Shown here one piece after another: positions 7,167 to 13,895 of a stretch of 51,573 nucleotides of DNA (within the stretch, counting starts at the first letter, position 1; every line of letters begins with the position of its first letter). The position numbers and the translations under genes were made by a program. Source of the stretch: Pseudorhizobium tarimense (GTDB taxonomy: Bacteria > Pseudomonadota > Alphaproteobacteria > Rhizobiales > Rhizobiaceae); contig NZ_JALJRA010000026.1 in assembly GCF_022968135.1 (NCBI RefSeq), forward strand, positions 1 through 51,573, in the 5' to 3' direction. The notes below the pieces were generated by a model. That model saw only the letters and a program-made list of their open reading frames with translations. It made no database searches and was not told where the DNA came from.

Positions 7167-10100
7167 CGGCGTTCAAGACCATCCCGCGACTGGGCGTCTG
7201 GAACCACAGCCTCAAGCGCCTGTCTCAGTTCATCTACCCCATGTGGCTTAGGCAATAGGGCAGTTCTCCTAGGATCGTCCAACACCGGAGCTTTGTTTGC
7301 ACCAGTTGCGACGACAATACCGATCTGCGGCCAGCGACGACGGATCTCGCGACAGAGCTCTTCTCCCGATAGCCCAGGAAGGCCCAGGTCGCTTACAACG
7401 ATGTCCACCTGCTCGTTCTGAAGGAGATCGAGTGCCTCTTCTGCAGAGCCAGCTTCGAGCGCCTCGTACTGGAGCTCGGTCAGCATGTCAGCCGTACCCA
7501 TCCGGATCAGCACGTCATCCTCGACGAGCAGCACCTTGAGGTGGGCCGACCTCTGCTGAGGTGGCCTTGCTTCCACTCTCGCAAGCTGTTTCACTGCGGT
7601 TGCGACCTGCTCTTCATTTGCAAGAACATGGCGTATCTTTCGAGCCAGCGCCTCGCGCGTATAGGGTTTAGACAGGAGCTGCACGCCCGGATCGAGTCTT
7701 CCACCATGCACGATTGAATTTTCAGTGTAGCCGGAGGTAAACAGAATCCCAATGTTAGGGAGCCTTTCCTTCGCCTTGCGTGCCAATTCAGGACTCTTGA
7801 GAGGACCTGGCATAACGACGTCGGTAAACAACATGTCGATCGCGATCCCGCTCTCGATAATTGAAAGAGCTGCGCTCGCATCCGGTGCCTTCAAAACGCG
7901 GTAGCCCAGATCTTGAAGCATCTCGACGACGGTGGCACGGACTGCATCGTCGTCTTCGGCAACGAGGATCGTCTCCTGTCCCCCCTGAACCCGCTCCTCT
8001 CCGTGATCGACCTGGATGTCTTCCTGTTCCATCGAGCGCGGGAGGTAGACCTTGACGGTGGTTCCTTGGCCAAGCTCGCTGTAGATCTTGACGTGTCCGC
8101 CGCTTTGTTTGACGAAGCCGTAGACCATCGATAGGCCAAGACCCGTTCCCTTTCCATCGGGCTTGGTCGAGAAGAATGGCTCGAACACCTTAGCGACGAT
8201 CTCAGGTGACATGCCGGTTCCGGTGTCGGTGACGGAAAGGGCCACATACTGTCCCGGCACGACGTCCTCGTGAGAACGTGCGTAGACATCGTCGAGATAC
8301 GCGTTGCCGACCTCAATCGTCAGCTTGCCGAAACCGTCCATCGCATCGCGCGCGTTGATAGCGAGGTTGAGAAGTGCGTTTTCGATCTGAGTTGGGTCCA
8401 CCAATGTGTTCCACAGCCCCCCAGACACGATGCTTTCGACCTCGATGCCCTCGCCAATCGTTCTGCGGAGCATCTCATCCATGCCGCCGATGAGACGGCC
8501 TATGTTGACTACACGGGGGTCGAGAGCCTGCCTGCGGCCGAAGGCCAAAAGTTGAGATGCGAGTTTCGAACCTCGATCCACACCTGCAAGCGCGTTGGCA
8601 ATTCTCCGCTGCGCCTTCTCGTTTCCGGTGATGTCTGCGGCCAAAAGCTGAAGGTTGCCGGCGACGACCTGAAGGAGGTTGTTGAAGTCATGCGCGACGC
8701 CGCCAGTCAGATTGCCGATGGATTCCATCTTCTGCGCCTGCTGCAGGGCAGCCTCGGTCTTCCTGAGAGCCTCGGCAGCCGCGCGTTCTTCCGTTACGTC
8801 ACGACCCACTGCATGAATGAACGCGTCGTCCGGCACAGCCGTCCAGGAGATGGTGCGATAGGTACCATGTCGGGTTTGATACCTGTTCTCGAAGGAGAAT
8901 GTCGTGACGCCTTCGCTGAGCTTGCCAACTTCCACAAGCGTTGCGGCAACATCGTCCGGATGAACAAGGTTCATGAAGGACAGGCCGATCAGTTCGTCTT
9001 CCTCCCAGCCGAAGATCGCTCCCCATGCCGGGTTGACGGCTACGATGGTGGCATCGAAGTCCGCGACCAACATGATGTCCGTGGACAAACGCCACATGCG
9101 ATCCCGGTCTGCAGTCCGTTCGGCAACGCGCTGCTGCAGCGTCTTGTTGAGCTCCTCAAGCTTTGCCCGCGTTTCCCTCTGCTCCTCAATGTCGGTGTTT
9201 GTCCCGATCCACCTGAGGATTTGGCCGCGCTCATCCTTGACGGGAACTGCCCGCGCGATATGCCACCGGTAGCTTCCATTCGCCTGTCTGAGGCGAAACT
9301 CTGCCTCGTAGGTCTCCCCGCTAGAAAGGGCAGATTCCCAGCGCGCAGCGGCCTCGGGCAGGTCCTCCGGATGAACCATAGAGACCCAGCCGTTACCATG
9401 GAGCTCGTCATATGACTTGCCTGAGTAATCGTGGACGCGCTCGTTGAACCAGTCGAGCTCGCCATTAGCCCGCGCCGTCCAGACGTGGTTCGGCAGTGCT
9501 TGCGCGAGCGCTCCAAATCGTTCCTCGCTCTCGCGCAGGTCCCGCTGTGCCTTGTACTTCTCGGTCACGTCCTGGATTACGCCGGCAAGGCGAATTGGTC
9601 TGCCCTCGGGGCCGTAGTCATACTCTCCCCTGCGCGCGATCAAACGTTCCTCGCCGTCGCCGGCACGACGGATCCGGTATTCTACATCCAGCGGTGCTGT
9701 GCCAGCTCTCCTCGAGTCCGGATCGGACGCAACACGGAAGTCTTCGGGAAAGATCAGCGTCTGAACATCTTCAACCGAGATGGCGTCGACGGGTTGCAGC
9801 CCAAAAATCTTGCAGAATTCCGGCGAAGGACTGAGGATGTTCGTGTTCAGATCGAGCGAGAAGACGCCGACGCCGCCCGCCTCCTGCGCCCGTCTCAAAC
9901 GAGCTTCAGCTTCATTAAGAGCGGCCGCGGCGAGGTGCTCTTCCGTCCGATCGCGAAGAACCTTCACGAATCCGGCGGGCTGTCCTTGTTCGTCAACTAA
10001 GCTGCTGATGGAGCCGCTGGCCCAGAACCGCTCTCCGCACTTGCGCACGTGCCAGCGGTCATGGTGTGCCGTGCCGGCTTTTAGGGCCGCGTCCATTGCT

Positions 10101-11176
10101 TGGCTTGACGCCCCGGCTGACCGATCTTCCGGTGTGAACAAGATGTCCCAGTGTTGTCCACGGATCTCGTCCTCACCCCATCCGAAGATGCGGCGCGCGC
10201 CTTCGTTCCAGCGTTGGATCCGCCCGTCCAGATCCAGTGAGAGGATAACGTAATCCACAGCGCCATCGAAAATCTGCCGGCTCTGACGTTCGCCAGCCTT
10301 CAGAGCTTTTTCAGCAAGCACCCTGTCCGTGACATCGTGGCCCTGTGCGAACACGCCGGTGATCTTGCCTTCCGGGTCGCGAACAGCTTGGTAGATGAGG
10401 TCGATGAACTTATCCTCGGCTCCGTCTGGTTCGTTGAAGGTGATCGGCAAAGCGGTGCCGATGAATGGTGTGCCGGTGGAGAATACCTGGTCGAGCATGT
10501 CGAAGAAGCCTTGCCCCTCCAAATCGGGGTGGGCCTCTCGAGCGGTCTTGCCGATGACGTCTCGAAATCCGACAAGTCTCAAATAGGCTTCATTGACCAG
10601 CTCAAATACGTGATCCTGCCCCCGCATCAGTGAAACAAAGCCAGGAGCCTGTTCGAACATTGCCCGGAGGCGAGCAAGCTCACTTGTTCGCCACCGTTCC
10701 GACCTCACCTTGTCGGTCGTTTCGATGACGATCGCTAGCACACCTAACGGCCGTCCGTTCTCGTCGGGAATGGGGGAATAGTCGAGGTCGAAACAGGCGT
10801 CGACGTCATGTCCCTGGCGGTGAAGGGTCAGATGCTGCTCGCGATAGGACAGCGTTCCACCGCCGAGAACAGTCGTCATCACATGCTGGTTGAAATCTGC
10901 CGCCTCCGGCCAGGCATCCCGGACCTTGGCTCCAAGCAAGCCCGGATGTCTTGTTCCAGCTATCGCCGCATAAGCATCATTGTAGACCATCACGCCGTCA
11001 TCGCCCCACATTGTGGCCATGGGGACTGGTGATTTCAGGATCATTGCGACCGCCATCTTGAGGGACGGATGCCACTGCCGCGGCGCCCCAAGAGTGGTGG
11101 ACGCCCAGTTGATCTCTTTCATCAAGGTGGCAAGTTCGCCGTCGGCGGCGAGGAAGTCAAATTCGTGAAGCGCCAT
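7163..11176 (-). CDS. Six-PAS hybrid sensor histidine kinase with two receivers
   Basis: 1337-residue soluble hybrid kinase. Six PAS/PAC modules fill residues 25-820, the fifth and sixth separated by a coiled coil (residues 675-695, EELNKTLQQRVAERTADR). The HisKA box carries the phosphoacceptor in GGVAHDFNNLLQ. The HATPase domain has N box NLAINARDAM, G1 DTGTGM, F box FEPFFSTK and G2 GTGLGLSMVYG. Two receivers follow: the first with aspartate in LFTDVVMPG and lysine in LSKPY, the second with aspartate in VVSDLGLPG and a T-G-A switch region. No membrane span is visible, so the signal is intracellular. The start at 11176 lacks a strong ribosome site. A lone response regulator lies 83 bases upstream on the same strand and is a likely partner. 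Confidence 0.95.
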   Translation of the reverse strand: MALHEFDFLAADGELATLMKEINWASTTLGAPRQWHPSLKMAVAMILKSPVPMATMWGDDGVMVYNDAYAAIAGTRHPGLLGAKVRDAWPEAADFNQHVMTTVLGGGTLSYREQHLTLHRQGHDVDACFDLDYSPIPDENGRPLGVLAIVIETTDKVRSERWRTSELARLRAMFEQAPGFVSLMRGQDHVFELVNEAYLRLVGFRDVIGKTAREAHPDLEGQGFFDMLDQVFSTGTPFIGTALPITFNEPDGAEDKFIDLIYQAVRDPEGKITGVFAQGHDVTDRVLAEKALKAGERQSRQIFDGAVDYVILSLDLDGRIQRWNEGARRIFGWGEDEIRGQHWDILFTPEDRSAGASSQAMDAALKAGTAHHDRWHVRKCGERFWASGSISSLVDEQGQPAGFVKVLRDRTEEHLAAAALNEAEARLRRAQEAGGVGVFSLDLNTNILSPSPEFCKIFGLQPVDAISVEDVQTLIFPEDFRVASDPDSRRAGTAPLDVEYRIRRAGDGEERLIARRGEYDYGPEGRPIRLAGVIQDVTEKYKAQRDLRESEERFGALAQALPNHVWTARANGELDWFNERVHDYSGKSYDELHGNGWVSMVHPEDLPEAAARWESALSSGETYEAEFRLRQANGSYRWHIARAVPVKDERGQILRWIGTNTDIEEQRETRAKLEELNKTLQQRVAERTADRDRMWRLSTDIMLVADFDATIVAVNPAWGAIFGWEEDELIGLSFMNLVHPDDVAATLVEVGKLSEGVTTFSFENRYQTRHGTYRTISWTAVPDDAFIHAVGRDVTEERAAAEALRKTEAALQQAQKMESIGNLTGGVAHDFNNLLQVVAGNLQLLAADITGNEKAQRRIANALAGVDRGSKLASQLLAFGRRQALDPRVVNIGRLIGGMDEMLRRTIGEGIEVESIVSGGLWNTLVDPTQIENALLNLAINARDAMDGFGKLTIEVGNAYLDDVYARSHEDVVPGQYVALSVTDTGTGMSPEIVAKVFEPFFSTKPDGKGTGLGLSMVYGFVKQSGGHVKIYSELGQGTTVKVYLPRSMEQEDIQVDHGEERVQGGQETILVAEDDDAVRATVVEMLQDLGYRVLKAPDASAALSIIESGIAIDMLFTDVVMPGPLKSPELARKAKERLPNIGILFTSGYTENSIVHGGRLDPGVQLLSKPYTREALARKIRHVLANEEQVATAVKQLARVEARPPQQRSAHLKVLLVEDDVLIRMGTADMLTELQYEALEAGSAEEALDLLQNEQVDIVVSDLGLPGLSGEELCREIRRRWPQIGIVVATGANKAPVLDDPRRTALLPKPHGVDELRQALEAVVPDAQSRDGLERR

Positions 11177-11259
11177 GAAACCAATCGCTGATTGCGCGAT
11201 CTATGTAGGGCACTGTGCCTGCAAGAGGAAGGCGGAACCCTGCTGATTTTGCTTCCGCC

Positions 11260-11616
11260 TCAGGCTGCCATTTTCATAAGAGTTTCTGAGAGCCTGTAGA
11301 TGTCATAGGGCTTGGAAAGGAACACGCTTTGTGCTGGAAGGTCGCTAACGCGTGGACGCTGCTTTCCCGACACCACAACGATCTGAATCGGTGGCCAGCG
11401 GTCGCGCACCGCCGCAGCTAGCTTTAACCCGTCCATGCTGCCAGGCATGTCGATGTCGGTCATAAGGATCCGGATGCCGGGATCCTGCTCCAGAAGTACG
11501 ATCGCGTCGTCGGCATTGCTCGCCGTCACGGACTCCATGCCAGCTTCCTCAACGAGTTCTGCTGCGAGCATCAGGAGAAGAGGCTCATCTTCGACAATCA
11601 GTACTTTGGCTCTCAT
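11260..11616 (-). CDS. Single-domain response regulator (CheY-like)
   Basis: 118 residues comprising only a receiver domain. The acidic pocket is in LIVEDEP, the phosphoacceptor aspartate in ILMTDIDMPGSMDG, the switch serine in VVVSGKQRP and the conserved lysine in FLSKPYD. No output domain is present, so it probably relays phosphate or acts by protein contact. It lies between the hybrid kinase gene and a degraded HWE-kinase fragment, all in the same orientation. Single-domain regulators often sit directly after HWE kinases in rhizobia, so its original kinase may be the broken one at 11640-11873 and its present one the hybrid kinase. Confidence 0.9.
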   Translation of the reverse strand: MRAKVLIVEDEPLLLMLAAELVEEAGMESVTASNADDAIVLLEQDPGIRILMTDIDMPGSMDGLKLAAAVRDRWPPIQIVVVSGKQRPRVSDLPAQSVFLSKPYDIYRLSETLMKMAA

Positions 11617-11639
11617 GTTCTATCCCACCCGAAGGCGAG

Positions 11640-11873
11640 ATAACTCCGGAAGGTGCATCAGGTTCCGGTAAAAAAGCGAGCTTGAAAATGAGGCCCTCGG
11701 TGCGAAACTCCTTAGAGGTTCGTGCACGTGACACGGGGGTACGCCCTTTCGATCAAAACGGACCCGAACCCTTCCCTCGTTGGTTCCAATACAGGCGGGC
11801 CTCCACTCTCGCTCCAAGTGAGCACGATGTCGCTTCCGTCGCGTCGCCACTGTATCTCAACTGTATGCGGCGT
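11640..11873 (-). pseudogene. Remnant of an HWE histidine kinase catalytic domain
   Basis: The minus-strand frame from 11873 reads TPHTVEIQWRRDGSDIVLTW and continues SESGGPPVLEPTREGFGSVLIERA before a stop at 11712-11714. This is the C-terminal half of HWE kinase ATP-binding domains (W-x-E-x-GGP, GFG-x-x-L-I). A further frame reads GLIFKLAF in the expected position, then fails around a T run. A stop lies immediately upstream of the preserved part, and the phosphoacceptor half is absent on this strand. It is a decayed 3' end directly upstream of the single-domain response regulator. Confidence 0.65.
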
Positions 11874-11926
11874 CTAAGTCCCGTAGATTTTTCAGTTGCA
11901 GCGATCTGAGGTTGATCTACGAGCCA

Positions 11927-12370
11927 TCAAACGAGCTCACCGGATAGTATCTGACGAGCTCCTTGTGAGGCCTTGATGCGGGTGGCATAAGCCCACGGCA
12001 TCAGGGCATCGATGTCTTTGGCGAGGTGGTAGTTTGCGAGGCGGGTGAAGAGGTCGCACAGATAAGCGTAGGGCTCAACGCCGTTCATTTTACAAGTGCC
12101 GATCAGGCTGGCAAACCGGGCCCAATTGCGACCCCCTTCATCGTGCCCCGCAAAGAGCGCATTTCGGCGGTTCATGGCGGGTCGGCGGATCTCGTTTTCC
12201 ACCAGGTTGGAGTCGATATCGACGTGGCCGTCGTCCAGGAACAACTGGAAGCCGTCCTGCCGCGTCAGCATAGACGCCAGGGCTTTTCCAAGGTCAGACT
12301 TGCGTAAGACGCACTTGGCCTGCGCTGCCAGCCAGGTTGGCGTGGCCTTGATATCCCTGCTAGCCAATGT
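11927..12370 (-). mobile_element. IS66-family transposase, C-terminal fragment
   Basis: The minus-strand frame reads WLAAQAKCVLRKSDLGKAL, then a conserved D-x-N-x-V-EN-x-IR-P segment (DSNLVENEIRRPAMNRRN), ALFAGHDEGGRNWA, SLIGTCKMNGVEPYAYL and a final LVNYHL-type tail before TGA at 11927-11929. This is the C-terminal region of IS66 TnpC with its catalytic glutamate in VENEIR. The N-terminal two thirds (leucine zipper, zinc finger, first catalytic aspartates) and the tnpA/tnpB accessory genes are missing, so it cannot transpose. Homology begins near 12370. A 10-bp direct repeat AAACGAGCTC lies at 11929-11938 and 12395-12404. Confidence 0.85.
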
Positions 12371-12387
12371 CGGGGCGACACTGGACC

Positions 12388-12610
12388 GTCTTCTAAACGA
12401 GCTCGAGGACCGCCGCCGCCGCACGTGGAGGCGGAGGAGGAGCGGACCCTGCTGATGCGTGAACTTGCGCATCGCATAAAGAATGGGTTTGCGCTCGTGC
12501 AGGCAATCGCGCGCCAGACTTTCTCACACTCGGATCCTGTCGGTGGCACCATGCAGGATATGGATGATATGAACTCGACTGAGCAGATGTTGGCGGCTGT
12601 TGCCACTCCA
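12388..12610 (+). pseudogene. Remnant of an HWE histidine kinase phosphoacceptor region
   Basis: The plus-strand frame from about 12425 reads EERTLLMRELAHRIKNGFAL then VQAIARQTF, the phosphoacceptor box of HWE/HisKA_2 kinases (E-L-x-HR-x-KN, A-I-A-x-QT). Upstream, LLNELEDR resembles the preceding coiled coil in another frame. Protein-like sequence ends near 12610, before the hsp20 promoter, and the ATP-binding domain is missing. It points opposite to the HWE C-terminal remnant at 11640-11873, with the IS66 fragment between them. They may be parts of one gene split and inverted, or two kinases. Confidence 0.65.
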
Positions 12611-12630
12611 AATTTTTTCCCGCTGGCGCT

Positions 12631-12659
12631 CTTGAATCGGAAATTCGCCAAAACCAAAT
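12631..12659 (+). promoter_or_regulatory. RpoH (sigma32)-type promoter of hsp20
   Basis: CTTGAA at 12631-12636 and CCAAAT at 12654-12659, spaced 17 bases, fit alphaproteobacterial heat-shock sigma promoters. The same elements with the same spacing precede groES at 20488-20516, and the two regions also agree downstream (GCCGC, GTTGCT). Predicted start is near 12666, giving a leader of about 90 nt that contains the ROSE element. Confidence 0.7.
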
Positions 12660-12701
12660 CGGTCGCCGCCAGTTGCTGAAGACAGGGCTGGCCTTGCTGG
12701 G

Positions 12702-12748
12702 AGCGCCGCCTTTCGGCGCTTCTGTATCCATGTTGCTTCAAGGAGGAT
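12702..12748 (+). promoter_or_regulatory. ROSE-type RNA thermometer in the hsp20 leader
   Basis: A perfect 7-bp hairpin, AGCGCCG-CCTTT-CGGCGCT (12702-12720), is followed by the ROSE signature TTGCT (12733-12737) facing AGGAT (12744-12748), which covers the Shine-Dalgarno GGAGG. The 3' context GGAGGATATGGCTATG matches rhizobial ROSE elements of small heat-shock genes. Pairing should block ribosome binding at growth temperature and melt on heat shock. It acts after the RpoH promoter, giving two layers of control. Confidence 0.8.
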
Positions 12749-12754
12749 ATGGCT

Positions 12755-13231
12755 ATGGCAACATCTTACGACTATGCACCCCTGTTCCGCTGGACCGTCG
12801 GCTTCGACCGGGTCTTCAATCTTCTGGAAAACGCCCAGCGTGCCCGGCCGATCAGCGACTGGCCGCCCTATGACATCGTCAAGAATGGTGACGACAGCTA
12901 CCGGATTTCCATCGCGGTCGCAGGCTATGCGCAGGACGATCTCGACATCACCTTCCAGTCCAATCTGCTGACGGTCGCCGGCAAGAAGCAGGAAGCTTCC
13001 GGCGAATGCTATCTGCACCGCGGTCTTGCCGGCAGGCCCTTCGAGCACCGGTTCGAGCTTGACGACCATGTCAAAGTGAACGGCGCCGATCTGCACAACG
13101 GTCTGCTGTCGATCGATCTCGTTCGCGAAATCCCGGAGGCACTGAAGCCGCGGAGGATCGATATCCAGACCAACCCGGCTCTCGCGCAAGAGGTCGCCCC
13201 AGCGCAAATCGAAGCGCAGAAGGCTGCCTAA
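12755..13231 (+). CDS. Small heat-shock protein (Hsp20/alpha-crystallin)
   Basis: ATP-independent chaperone that holds unfolding proteins. 158 residues: N-terminal arm with FRWTVGFDRVFNLLEN (also typical of IbpA-class proteins), alpha-crystallin domain from about residue 34 (WPPYDIVKNGDDSYRISIAV) through LTVAGKK and HRGLAGRPFEHRFEL to GLLSIDLVREIPE, then a C-terminal tail. The tail carries RRIDIQ where the I-x-I dimer-bridging motif is expected. I choose ATG 12755 over 12749 because GGAGG at 12742-12746 is only two bases from the first ATG and eight from the second, as in known ROSE-controlled genes. It is followed by a DUF982 gene and ligD. Regulation by RpoH and ROSE is inferred from the leader. 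Confidence 0.95.
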   Translation: MATSYDYAPLFRWTVGFDRVFNLLENAQRARPISDWPPYDIVKNGDDSYRISIAVAGYAQDDLDITFQSNLLTVAGKKQEASGECYLHRGLAGRPFEHRFELDDHVKVNGADLHNGLLSIDLVREIPEALKPRRIDIQTNPALAQEVAPAQIEAQKAA

Positions 13232-13302
13232 TCGCAACTTTGAAAGAACGGGTGCCGTCGTGACGGCGCCCGCCGACATCGCGGGTTGGGAAGGAGAGCG
13301 TC

Positions 13303-13602
13303 ATGAAACCCGATGTGTTCAAAGAACCTGTTACCATCCTTGTCGGCCTTGGCTTTCCGGCTGAGGTCCGCACCGTCATGGATGCCTACCGGCATCTCGC
13401 AGAATGGCCCGCGTCGATGGAGGATGCGGTGCATTCGATCGCGCTGAGAGCTTGTGGCGCAGCACTGCGCGGCGAGATTGAAGCGGAGACTGCGCGGGGC
13501 CTCTTCGCAGCCTTTGCAGAAAAGCATGATTTGCTAGCGCCAGACCCTGAAGTCATCATCGCCTCCCATCGCCGGCACGACAAAGATCCGCACGTTCGCT
13601 AA
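13303..13602 (+). CDS. DUF982 domain protein
   Basis: 99 residues with the full DUF982 plan: VTILVGLGFPAEVRTV strand region, VMDAYRHLAEWP helix with W-P, SIALRACGAALRG helix with central cysteine, and ETARGLFAAFAEKH. The family is nearly confined to Rhizobiales, often in several copies, and its function is unknown. A GGAGAG ribosome site precedes ATG 13303. It lies 71 bases downstream of hsp20 and directly before another small stress-cluster gene, so it may be induced with them. Intact, unlike the copy at 5701-5937. Confidence 0.9.
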   Translation: MKPDVFKEPVTILVGLGFPAEVRTVMDAYRHLAEWPASMEDAVHSIALRACGAALRGEIEAETARGLFAAFAEKHDLLAPDPEVIIASHRRHDKDPHVR

Positions 13603-13612
13603 GGAGGCTGAC

Positions 13613-13884
13613 ATGCACGGAATGCTTCAGCAGGGCGCGAGCAATGCAAGGGCGTGGGGACCGACGATCCCTGCTTCAGGGCACGAGATTGAGCCGCCGA
13701 CAGATGTGGTGGGAGCGACTGCACTCTGCGCAGACGACAAGCGGACTATCCTGGCTGCATGGCCTCGGACTTCTACGCGGTGGATTCGAAGCCGGTATCC
13801 GCTCTTCCTGGAGCACCGGAACCGGTTTCCATCGATGAAGTGCAATCGGCGCTCAATGAACTCGATCGACGCTATGGTATCTGA
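13613..13884 (+). pseudogene. Small rhizobial protein gene broken by one base
   Basis: ATG 13613 sits behind AAGGAGG. The first frame reads EIEPPTDVVGATALCADDKR then TILAAW, and at about 13758 sense continues in the next frame as ASDFYAVDSKPVSAL, then VSIDEVQSALNELDRR to TGA 13882-13884. Together they match the common rhizobial small-protein plan P-x-D-V, L-x-x-x-x-KR-x-x-L-x-x-WASD-x-x-AV, then a (V/I)-x-(V/I)-(D/E)-x-(V/I)-x-x-AL-x-x-LD tail. Restoring one G at the GG of 13760-13762 would join them (W-A-S-D). The gene is inactive here or the read has a one-base error. Function of the family is unknown. Confidence 0.7.
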
Positions 13885-13895
13885 CAGACTGCGCG

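Noticed and set aside
8270..9415. 381-codon plus-strand frame inside the hybrid kinase
   Set aside because: Antisense shadow of a clearly coding gene; translation has no domain.
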